Part shown: one piece after another, positions 14,801 to 24,195 of the stretch
Position numbering within the stretch: position 1 is the first letter of the stretch
Layout: each line of letters opens with the position of its first letter
Assembly (NCBI GenBank): GCA_948567375.1
Contig: OX419758.1
Location: 19,969,001 to 20,033,000, forward strand
From: Lunularia cruciata
Taxonomy: Eukaryota; Streptophyta; Marchantiopsida; Lunulariales; Lunulariaceae
DNA: 64,000 bases
Reading direction: 5' to 3'
Made by a program: the position numbers and the translations under genes
The notes under the pieces: generated by a model
Told to the model about the DNA's origin: nothing
Database searches by the model: none
The model's input: only the letters and a program-made list of their open reading frames with translations

Positions 14801-15816
14801 TCTTATGCAATCAAAGGAACTTCAAGAACTAGTGACATTCGCCAAAGGAACACAATTCGACATCACGGTAAGTTAGAGATTTGTTGCAATCACTCTAAAC
14901 ATTTTACCTGCAGATCAAGTTTAAGTTTCATCTTCATTGTGGGTTACCTGGCTGAAATATTCTAGTTTAAGCATTGAATTTCGGCTTATCTTACAGGATT
15001 TCCTGAGGTCAGAAAAGGGCAAGTCAGCCCGACTCGAGGATTTTTCTTCTGCACTTCGGATTATAGGTCAAAAGGTAAATGTAATTCATAAACGACATGG
15101 TGTCATCTTGCATGAAAGTCCTATTTCTAGCTGGCGTACCGTAGTAACTAACACTGTACATTTTGTAAAGATGTTTATTTGATCCAAACTTGCCTGGCTT
15201 TTCAGCTGGATATGGATGTGGCTGAGAGCCGACAACACGCTGAATTCCTCTTAGGTCATATGCGAGCTGTGGGATTCAAAGAATGGATAGTAGTTCTTGG
15301 TACTCTCCTACGGCTTCCAGAGGTAATGATTGCAGCTTTTTGTTCTGCTGAGCAGGCACGATCTTCGGCTTTCTCTCGTTATAGTGGACACGTGTTCTTC
15401 TCCTCTATCAAATAGTGCCGTCGACTAAGTTTGCTTGCACGACAATCTTTTTACATGTGCGATAGCTTAACTCACTATCCTGGTTCTAGATTTTGTTGGA
15501 GCTCTTCCGTGGAGATGCACGTTTGTGGGAAGCCTACAGCAAGACCTTACAGGTTGGTGTCCTCGTATGGAAAATAAGCCACCTCGTTTGTCATAATGTC
15601 TTCTGTACTTCAAAGTCCTCCAGTATTTGAATGCAAATCATTCGTTGAACCGGGGTTTACAACAGTCCAGGTATGCGTTGGAAGATAAAGGACTTGCACC
15701 ATGTGTTATTTCTGCAGAGTCAGGAAAATTTTATGGAGTATGAAGATTTTTTATTGCTTCTGGAGCAAGATCTTGCAATCCCAAGTGAAGATCCTGAAGA
15801 TCCTGAAAGTGAATGA
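5900..15816 (+). CDS. RIC1: RIC1-like Rab6/RAB-H guanine nucleotide exchange factor subunit, 23 exons
   Basis: Ric1 with Rgp1 activates Ypt6/Rab6 for endosome-to-Golgi retrograde transport in yeast and animals; plant homologues of about 1,120 residues are conserved. Exons: 5900-6034, 7394-7501, 8063-8214, 8372-8453, 8681-9111, 9354-9795, 9957-10180, 10490-10685, 11038-11207, 11305-11479, 11579-11635, 11765-11944, 12166-12278, 12511-12687, 13268-13325, 13622-13681, 13784-13825, 14372-14466, 14732-14867, 14997-15074, 15206-15322, 15490-15552, 15718-15816. The sum is 3390 nt, 1129 residues plus TGA, with no internal stop. The start MYVAYGWP is the family's conserved N terminus. A WD40-like propeller occupies roughly residues 1-600 (GLSDG at exon 4, CISWTPDN at exon 6). 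The RIC1 C-terminal helical domain follows, with RELSIM, HFPEYLDVVVSVARKTD, ACYIL and FKEWIVVL. All introns are GT-AG. Introns 14 and 17 hold dispersed-repeat pieces. Intact and probably functional. Confidence 0.95.
6035..7393 (+). other. RIC1 intron 1 (1.36 kb)
   Basis: This long first intron starts with a short (ATCTCT)n-like microsatellite directly after the donor (6035-6058). Plant first introns often carry expression-enhancing elements, but none is identified here. Open frames inside it do not match RIC1. Confidence 0.6.
10993..11037 (+). other. In-frame alternative 3' splice segment of RIC1 exon 9
   Basis: Two TGTGCAG acceptors lie 45 bp apart (AG at 10991-10992 and 11036-11037). Both keep the frame after exon 8, which ends in phase 0. 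The distal one joins directly to LFPVRELSIM and fits the family better. The proximal one would add 15 mostly hydrophobic residues. Confidence 0.6.
12840..13075 (+). repeat. Dispersed repeat fragment in RIC1 intron 14
   Basis: The order GGTGCTACTTATGAAATGTATCAATT, TTGCTTAGATTCAA, then CTGGATCCCCCGTTCTTCGAACGGCTTCTGCTC matches the copy at about 23960-24180 and the tail motif at 17884 and 21780. It lies in the same orientation as the downstream copies. Confidence 0.75.
13885..14325 (+). repeat. Dispersed repeat copy in RIC1 intron 17
   Basis: About 440 bp collinear with 23765-24190. Shared landmarks in order: ACACTTCGCTCCA, CCATGTTTTCCTA, CCGTTTGCTT/CCATTTGCTT, CCTCTGCTTTCA, GAATGTATCAATTT, TTTGCTTAGAT, and a GGATCCCCC...ACGGCT(G/T)CTGCT motif. 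The repeat occupies most of the intron without affecting the flanking exons. Confidence 0.8.
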
Positions 15817-16602
15817 TGAAACGGATGTAATCCATAGTCACTGCACAAGCAAGACACACAGTGATGGGCTGCTGCGTTGTTAAGGACACCTTGTTCTATC
15901 TCAAATACCATTCTCGTAAGGGGGAGTATTCGCAAATTGACTGTACAGTCAATTAAACGGGCCTGCCTTGTAACATTATTACAATTCCCTCCAGAAGCTC
16001 CAGAAGCTCAGCAAAGTAAAAGAGGGTCATGATCATGTTCCAAATTATGACATCAATATAGCCTGATTCATGAAAACAACGGAGTAGTGGTTGGTTCAAA
16101 GGGGATGGAGCAGTCTTGTCGTACGCGGAGGTGCCACGATAAGGGTTATGAGTGAGCTGAGGTTTGCATCCCCTACCCTGTATCATGTACAGCAGGTAAG
16201 AGTCTTAGTGTCTTCAATTTTGTATCTGCCACCCATAGTGCCCAATGACCAGGTCTATGTCTAGATTCTTTTACTCTCAAGTGACCGGTCATTCATTCTT
16301 TGATGGAGAGTCTTGTGCCTGTAACGTGAGGGCAAGATTTTCCAGTGTTATCAGCAAGTGCTAATAAAATCATCCTTTCCCGAGCTCACGTGTCTTACTC
16401 ACTATGAAGTATGATCTGTTGCAAGGTTTTGCTGCACGTTCCACTCCTTGTTGCTTAGCAACTTGATTGAGTCTCTGTATTGGAGTAGATTGAGATAAGG
16501 CGGCTGCTGTGACTTATTCGAGTGATGACTGAATGAGTCACAACTGTCTGGCTTGTGTAATTTTTCATTCATCTCTTGCATGGACAACTGGGCATATCCA
16601 GT
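15817..16602 (+). other. RIC1 3' flank / UTR
   Basis: No protein is recognised. A perfect AATAAA lies at 16363-16368, about 550 bp after the stop. Sequence up to about 16.6 kb differs from the repeat cluster that follows. Confidence 0.5.
16363..16368 (+). terminator. Candidate poly(A) signal for RIC1
   Basis: AATAAA in sense orientation about 550 bp downstream of the RIC1 stop. Plant signals are degenerate, so nearer sites are possible. Confidence 0.3.
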
Positions 16603-17936
16603 TTTCTCCTGTAGGCTTGCATACCATGCAGGTGTACGGGAGTTCTACTTGACTTCTGGACTTGTATATATACAGTCTACCACGATTTTAATTGACATAC
16701 TGTTGCTTGCCATGTGGTCTTCGAGTGTTTGCTTATGGACACGTGGCCCCACCTTGTCCATCACTTCATCCGAAGCAGATTTTGCCCCTTTTCTTTGCTC
16801 CTTCCTGCTGTGCTCTATGTCCTTTCATGCTTTTCCTTGCTTCTTTGTTCTTTCCTTCTTACACCTCGCCTTTGTTTTTCCGGCCTGAGTAGGCTCCCCC
16901 CTTCCCGTGCATCGCTGATGTTCCTTGCTCCCCTCTTGTATTACTAACGAACCTTTGCTTGACAATTTCTCACTGTTGTGTCTTGGATTTTATCTCTACT
17001 AATGGATGTTTGTGATTTCAGGGATCCATCAGGTATGTCTCGATTCCTTCCCTCCTCTTACTAATGTTGATTCATTTCTTTCTTGCATGGTTCACATTAT
17101 GTGGCTGAGACTCCTGCGATTACTCGTTTTCCTGCACTTCTGCTTGTTTTTTCTGTCCACACTTCCACTTCTGGTCTTCTGTTCTTCAACATTCCCACTA
17201 CTTATGAGCGGCACTTTGGGGGAGCAACTGAGTTTGCCTTGGCACTCATGAGTTTTCGAGCAGAAACTCGGTATGAGGGGTACTGACACTTGCTCAGCTA
17301 CTTCGGCATTGTCAGAGGCATTGATGAAGTCGCATGTGTTCCGTGGACGTTTACTATGGCTGCCTTCTACGTCCCTTCGCCATAGAGGGTCTCAGGACTC
17401 AAGTGTCCATAGGGCTTGTTGCAATATACTTTATATCCTGTCCTCTTTCGCTTTGCTCTTGTTCCCTTGTTACACTTCGATATGTCTCTGCAGCAACATC
17501 ATCCATAAGCTCACGCATTGTTCCACTTTCCATTCCCCAACCAATTCCCTCCCTATTATTCTTCGCTCTTTGCCTGATTCATGGTTCGACCTCCCGTGTC
17601 TACAGTGTTCCTACCCAACTCCAACTTACGTTTTAATTTTCATCGTTCATGCATGGGTTATTGGTGGTCTATTATAGAACATTTTGTATTTCTTGCATTC
17701 GTTTTCATAGCGGTTATCAATTTCAAGTTGTTTACTAGTCCTTTAGATATACATTATACTCAATTTGTTGCAATTATGCCTTTGCTTTAGGTTACATTCA
17801 ATGCATTCTACTTTATGGATTCATCATTATTCTAGCATTGTGCATAAAGTACATCTTGGTTACCAATCATTTGCATTTCATGAGTTCTGGATCACCTGTT
17901 CCAAGAACGGCTTTTGCTCTCATATACCTATATCCA
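16603..17936 (+). repeat. 1.33 kb dispersed repeat, copy R1
   Basis: Starts at a TTCTCCTRTAGG word followed by TTGCATACCATGCA and GTACGGGAGTTCTACTTGACTT, and ends at CTCATATACCTATATCC. It is collinear along its length with 20494-21830, at roughly 85-90% identity by eye. The plus strand is strongly pyrimidine-rich and has no recognisable protein. Sequence to about 18610 continues as the forward arm of an inverted repeat. Confidence 0.85.
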
Positions 17937-18610
17937 CCATGCTAGCATTACGAGACTGCAATGGCGGGGTTCATGTTCAGTCGCCTCTTCGTTTCATATC
18001 GAAATCTATTGTTCTGATTCTTTATAAAATATTCAGGCCACTTTACAATAGTCGGTTTTGGACAGGTAAATTCATTACATACCAGTTCATTCATCACCGA
18101 TTCATATTCTTATTCTTGGATTACTTTTTAGTTATATGAATGATTTTGAATTCTAACAATTCATGTCTTTAGCTCTTTGCTTGATAGTTTAAATTTCATT
18201 GCATGTGGTTCGGATGATTCTCGTGTTCAATAGCACATCCAATTGGTTGGATTTCTTGTCGCTTCAATCACATGGTTACATGACAATCTTATATGTTTAG
18301 TGTATCTCGTGTTTAGGTAAAATTTTCGCTCCTCCCATCTTTGGTTGTCTCGATTTATCTAGTCCAGTCCTCTTTTTTTTCAAGTTCACACTTCATTGTT
18401 AGTTACTCTTTTTATTTCGGCGTTTATTCCTCCACTTATTTTCAAGATTCCCATTTCATCTTTAATTGTGGACAGATTGTTAGTCCCTTCAAGCTCTCAA
18501 GCCCTACTCCATGTCCATAGTCATCAGTCCTTTCAATCCCTCGGGCTTTGTTCCATGTCCACAATTGTATGCCACCTTTGCCTCTTCTTGTCAATCTCTT
18601 ATTGTTCTCG
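17865..18610 (+). repeat. Forward arm of large imperfect inverted repeat
   Basis: Matches the reverse complement of about 19684-20485 through these landmarks: TTTGCATTTCATGAGTTCTGGATCACC, CCACCATGCTAGCA, TTTCATATCGAAAT, TTTATAAAA(C/T)ATTCAGGCCA, TTTTCAAGATTCCC and ATGTGCCAC/ATGCCACCTTTG. Arms are about 0.75 kb with small indels, separated by about 1.1 kb. Confidence 0.8.
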
Positions 18611-19153
18611 GTTTATGGTTCAATATTCCTCAAATCACGTTTGACTTTTCTTGTTCTTGGTCTTTGTTCAATTCTCATATCGATTCCCATATTGACTCAC
18701 CATTTACTCACCTTGATAACCATGTTCTTTTTACAAATCCTTCTTCTCATTCTATTTATTGCTTTACCAGTCCCAAGGTCCACATTAACCTCCTCTGGTC
18801 AGTCACTTCTTGTTCACAACATAGGTTTCATCCTCGTTTCTCATTCTATGTTGACTCACCTCCGTCCACGTCAAGTCTCTTACTTTCTCGTTCCATGTCG
18901 ATTCACCTCTGTCCATGTCAGAATTATTGTCCGTGGTCACTGTTCTGCCCATGTTTGGTGTTACTCTTTGACTCACCTCGTGGCATGTGAAGAGGACGCT
19001 TATTCCACGGCCTGAGGTTTATAGCTTTACCCGCCCCTCTTTTGCCTACACATTACCTCTTCTACTCTCCACTCATTGGGAACTCTCTGCTTGAAAATAC
19101 TTCTTTCGGATCCATCTCTGCACTTAACCTTACACATACTTCCCCTTTCCCTC

Positions 19154-19299
19154 CGGGCAGAATAGATCAGCTCGCAATAGCTTTGTATCCAAAAATTACC
19201 CTCTTCACCTGATTTAGAAAAAATATCGGGCAGAATAGATCAGCTCGCAATAGCTTTGTATCCAAAAATTACCCTCTTCACCTGATTTAGAAAAAATAT
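19154..19299 (+). repeat. Perfect 73-bp tandem duplication
   Basis: Two copies, 19154-19226 and 19227-19299, appear identical at every base, beginning CGGGCAGAATAGATCAGCTC and ending TTAGAAAAAATAT. Perfect identity among diverged repeats implies a recent event or an assembly artefact. Confidence 0.9.
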
Positions 19300-19416
19300 C
19301 GTGCCGTCTTACAAAATGAAAAAATATCCATGGTTATCATGGGTTTAGTATCTAAAGAGATTTAAAAACATCTGTTCTTTGTGCAAGGCAAGGAGCTCAT
19401 GTTCGAACCCACCAGT

Positions 19417-19625
19417 AGTTTCTCCTATAGGATTGCGTACCATGCAGTTGTACGGGAGTTCTACTTGACTTATGGACTTGTATATATATAGTCTATGACG
19501 ATTTTAATTGACTTGGGGTTGTCTGTCATATGGTCTTTGAGTGTTTGCTTATGGACATGTGGGTCCGATCATTTCATCCGAGGCAATTTTGCCTCTTTTC
19601 TTTGCTCTTTCTTGTGGTGCTCTAC
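19417..19625 (+). repeat. Truncated repeat copy R3 (first ~200 bp)
   Basis: Begins TTTCTCCTATAGGATTGCGTACCATGCA and runs through the GTACGGGAGTTCTACTTGACTT, TTTGCTTATGGACA and TTTGCCTCTTTTCTTTGCTC landmarks of R1 and R2. It breaks off after GTGGTGCTCTA, where the inverted arm region begins. Confidence 0.8.
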
Positions 19626-19683
19626 TAACCATGACCAAAAAGAAAATAAGTAAGTCGCGATTCAAGGAGTATGGATCCATAGA

Positions 19684-20485
19684 TCATGAACAGTAAGGGG
19701 TTGATAGGAAGAAGCAAATGTGGCACATAACTGGGGACATGGAGCAGGATTGAAGGATTGACAATTGTGAACATGGAATAGACCTCAAGGGATTGAAAAT
19801 ATTCACAATCTGTTCACGATTAAGGGTGAAATGGGGAATCTTGAAAATAAGCGGAGGAGTAAGCAACCGAATAGGAGTCGTTGACAGCGGAGTGTGAACT
19901 TGAGAAAAGGAGGATCAGAATAGATAAATTGAGGCAACCAGAGAGGTGATGAGTAGCTGACAGCGGAGTGTGAATTTGAAGAAAGGAGGACCAGAATAGA
20001 TAAATCAAGACAACCAGAGAAAGGAGGAGTGAAAAGCTGACCAAAGCATGGGATGCACTAGACTTGTAAGATGTCACATAACCATGTGAATGAATAGATA
20101 GGAAATCCAACAAGGAGTAACAAATTGGGTGTGCTATTGAACACGTGAATCATCTGAACCACATGCAATGAGATTTAATTTATGAAGTAAAGAATTGAAG
20201 ACAAACGCAATTGTTAAAACTCAAATCATTCCTATAACTAGAAAGTGTACATGTAATCTAAGAACATGAATTGATGATGAATGAATCGGTATGTGATGAG
20301 TTTACCTGTCCTAAATCGATTATTGTAACATGGCCTGAATGTTTTATAAAGAATCTATTTCGATATGAAACAAAGAGGCGGTTGAACATTCTAGTCTCAT
20401 AGTGCTAGCATGGTGGATATAGGGATATGAGAGCAGAAGCTGTTTTGGGAACGGGTGATCCAGAACTCATGAAATGCAAATGATC
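19684..20485 (-). repeat. Reverse arm of large imperfect inverted repeat
   Basis: The reverse complement is collinear with 17865-18610. The arm is purine-rich on the plus strand, unlike everything around it, because it is flipped. It abuts the start of repeat copy R2 at about 20494. Confidence 0.8.
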
Positions 20486-20493
20486 CTATTAGT

Positions 20494-21830
20494 CTCTCCT
20501 ATAGGTTTGCATACCATGCAATTGTACGGGAGTTCTACTTGACTTCTGGATTTGTATATATACAGTCTACCATTATTTTAGTTCACATAGGGTTTTCTGC
20601 CATGTGGTCTATGAAGGTTTGCTTATGGATACGTGGGCCCACCTTGTCTATCATTTCATCCGGGGCAGATTTTGCCTCTTTTCTTTGCTCTTTCCTGTGG
20701 TGCTCTACGTCCTTTCATGCCTTTCCTTGCTTCTCTGTTCTTTCCTTTTTACACTTCGCCTTTGCTTTTCTTGTTTGAGTAGGCTCACCCCTTCCCGTGC
20801 AGCGCTGATGTTTCTTCCTCCCCTCTTGAATTACTAAGGAATCTTTGCTTGACAATTTCTCATTGCTGTGTGCTGGATTTTCTCTCTACTAATGGATGTT
20901 TGTGATTTCAGGGATCCATCAGGTATGTCTCGAATCCTTCCCTCCTCTTACTCATGTAGATTCATTTATTTCTTGCCTGGTTCTCATTATACGGCTGAGA
21001 CTCCTGCGATTACTTATGTGCCTGCACTTCTGCTTGCTCTTTCTTTCCACACTTCCACTTCTGTCTTCTGTTTTTCAATATTCCCACTACTTATGAATGC
21101 CACTTTAGGGGAGCAACCGAGTTTGCCTTGGCACTCATGAGTTTTCGGGCAGAAACTCAGTACAAGGGGTACTGATGCATGCTCAGCTACTTCGGCACTG
21201 CATGAGGCATTGATGAAGTTGCATGTGTTTTCGTGGAGGTTTACTATGGCCGCCTTCTGCTTCCTCTGTGCTGTTTAGTGTCTCAGGACTCAAGCATCCA
21301 TAGGACTTGTTACAATACACTTTATATCCTGTCCTCTTTCGCTTCGCTCTTGTTACTCTGCTACACTACGATATGTCTCTGCAGCAACACCATCCATATG
21401 CTCTTGCATGGTTCCACTCCTCCATTCCCCAACTAATTCCCTCCCTATTATTTTTCTTTTGCTCTTTGCCTGATTCATTGTTCGACCTCCAGTGTCTACA
21501 GTGTTCCTACCCAACTCCAACCTACGTTTTTATTTTCATCGTTCACGTGATGCTTACTGGTGGTCTATTACATAACCTTTTATATTTCTTGCATTCGTTT
21601 GCATAGCTGTCATCGATTTCAAGTTATTTACTAGTCCTTTAGACATATATTAGATTCAAAATGTTGCAATTATGCCTTTGCTTCAGGTTACATTGGATGC
21701 ATTCTACTTTATGGATTTATCACTATTCTAGCATTGTGCATAAAGTACATCTTGGTTACCAATTATTTGCATTTCATGAGTTCTGGATTACCCGTTCCCA
21801 GAACAGCTTCTGCTCTCATATACCTATATC
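20494..21830 (+). repeat. 1.33 kb dispersed repeat, copy R2
   Basis: Second full copy of R1 with the same landmarks, including an identical GGATGTTTGTGATTTCAGGGATCCATCAGG region near 20890. It diverges into unrelated sequence after CTCATATACCTATATC. No coding capacity is recognised. Confidence 0.85.
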
Positions 21831-24195
21831 TCGGTTTTCCTCGAGTTTCTTCTGCCTTTCCTCCAGGGCACCTTTTATTCTTTCTGCCCTACAGCTACTC
21901 CTGCATGCCCCGCTGGTTCCTGCATACCTCACTCCCTTACTCTGACCATTTCTGAGCAGCACTTTTGAAAACAACCGAGTTTGCCTTGGCACTCACGAGC
22001 CTTCGAAGTGAAACTCGGTACAAGGGGTACTGGCAGTCGCTCAGCTACTTAGGAACTGCGTTCAGGCACTGATGAAGTCCTTAGTCCTTTCTTGCAGGCT
22101 TACTTTGACAGTCTGACTGCTTCCCTCCTAGTGTTCAGCACTTAGGACTCATGCGCTCATAAAGCATTCGGTGATCTACTCTGTCAACTTTTCTTCCAGT
22201 CTATTAAGTGCTCACACGTTTTATTACCCCTTTTGTTGATTGGCTGATACGTGAACCCACCTTACCCTTTAGCTCCTCTCTTCACAGTTCCCAAGGCCCC
22301 TCTAAGCACCTAAGGCACTCCTCTCGGGTACCCTCTCCTCTCCACTGCTCTGCTTTCTTGGGTCGTTTCGTTCCACCCTTGGGGCTTTTCGTTCTGTATT
22401 ACTCTCCTTTTCTCATACTCTCTCCTTTTGATACTCAACCGACTTTACTCCTCGCCTTTTCCAATTCACTCCTCACTGGTTCATATGGTTCATCGCTGAT
22501 CTCTCTCTTCTGCTGTGTCACTACCTGATTCTTTGTTTTGCATCATAGGTTAAATCTGCTAGGTTTTACTTGCTGCCAATATTAATCGATGTGGTCCTTT
22601 CAGGCATTTACAAGGAATGTCTCGGATCCCTCAAATTCTTCTACTTTCGATTTTGCCTTCTTCCTTGATTTTGTATTTCACTTCATTCTACTTATTCCTA
22701 TTTTTGTTTTTCTGTTGGAATTTATGATCCACATGTTGCCTTGCACTGTATGTGGTTTACTTTGAGCTACACTGTTGTAAGCAACCAAGTTTGCTTTGGC
22801 ACTCATGAGTTTTCGAGCAGAAACTCGGCTCGAGGGGTACTGACACTTGCTCAGTTACTTTCGGCACTGTGTGAGGCACGGATGAAGTCGTATGTGCTAT
22901 TGTGGAGGTTTACTATGGCCGCCTTCCGCTTCCTTCAGTTGTTTTTGTATCTCAGGACTCAAGCATCCATTGCGCCTAATGTGATATATTTTTTCCTGTC
23001 CTGCGATGCAGAAACTCAGTACAAGGGGTACTGACACTTGCTCAGCTACTTCAGCATTCTGTGAGGCACTGATGAAGTTGCATGTGCTTTCGTGAAGGTT
23101 TACTATGGCCACCTTCTGCTTCCCCCAGTTGTTTTGTATCTCAGAACTCAAGTGTCCATAGCGCTTGCTGCAATATATTTATCCCGTCCTGCGATGCTTC
23201 GCTCGTCTCGCCCCTTGTTCTCTGAACGATTTCATACTCCCCCCCCTCTGGCACCTTCATTTTCCACGACTGTTGATTTCTGTGTCTCAGATCTTCCTCG
23301 ACTTGAGATTTTCAGCCTTCGACTTGAGATTTTCAGCCTTCTACTTGACTCTCGACTCCTGTTTGCCTCTGTCTGCCGTTCTTCCTGTTGGTTCTATTCC
23401 TCTACTTATGAGGGTGCTCTGTTTTCGCTTCTTCGTAGCATGTATCTTGGATATAGGGTTGCTTTCTGATTGTTTCCACGGCACATTTACTTTTGATGAT
23501 ACTCGTGCTCTGTTTCCATTTATTCAAGACTTGCTACTCGGTTATATGCCATTAGATTTAAGCGTGGCTATTAGTTCGCTTCCAGGTTATAATTACTTAC
23601 GCTCTAAATCGACCACATGTTCTTTATCAGGTATATTTTACATATATTGCATCGCATTTGCACTCAGTGAGTTCTGGATCCCCCGTTCACTGAGCGGCTT
23701 CTGTCCTCATTTCTCTATATCCAGTCCTGTAACGCTTTGCTCCAACCCAGCCAAGATACCATCCACTCCGCTCACACTTCGCTCCACCCCAGCCATCCTC
23801 GACTAAAGCCATGTTTTCCTATTCGCGCTATGGTTTCCGTTTGCTTCCGAATGGATATTTCTTCTCCCACGATGATTCTCCTCTGCTTTCAATTTTAGAT
23901 GCTTCCTCTGTTTCTGTTCCAGGTCGTCTTTTTCCTCTTACATAATGCATGCTAGGTCACTGTAGGTGCTACTTATGAATGTATCAATTTTCGTTCCTTC
24001 TTTCTATCAATTCCGCTTATCTTCCGTTGTGTATTTTTTTGCTTAGATTACCTGCAACTCAATTTGCATACGTTCGTGCTTGCATTTCATTACTTCCATA
24101 CGCATGTTCTCGGTTCGTAATAAGTGGGTTCTTGATCCCCTTTCTTCGGACGGCTTCTGCTTCCTTTCCTCAAATATCTCTACTTGGACCAATCT
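21831..24195 (+). repeat. Mosaic of repeat modules downstream of R2
   Basis: Contains further copies of modules in R1/R2. A GCAACC(G/A)AGTTTGC(C/T)TTGGCACTCA...GAAACTCGG module recurs at about 21970 and 22780. The final 430 bp (23765-24190) match RIC1 intron 17. The plus strand stays pyrimidine-rich. No protein is recognised. Confidence 0.7.
22817..23195 (+). repeat. Tandem duplication, period 191 bp
   Basis: Units 22817-23007 and 23008-23195. Both start GCAGAAACTC, contain GGGGTACTGACACTTGCTCAG, GTTTACTATGGCC and TATCTCAG(G/A)ACTCAAG, and end near CCTGCGAT. Confidence 0.8.

Noticed and set aside
18511-19015. Two overlapping ~155-codon plus frames downstream of RIC1
   Set aside because: They lie in the pyrimidine-rich repeat cluster, overlap in two frames, and part of the sequence recurs inverted with the frame destroyed.
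23165-23806. 213-codon plus frame in the repeat mosaic
   Set aside because: It crosses repeat-module borders, is Leu/Ser/Phe-rich from the pyrimidine bias, and resembles no known protein.
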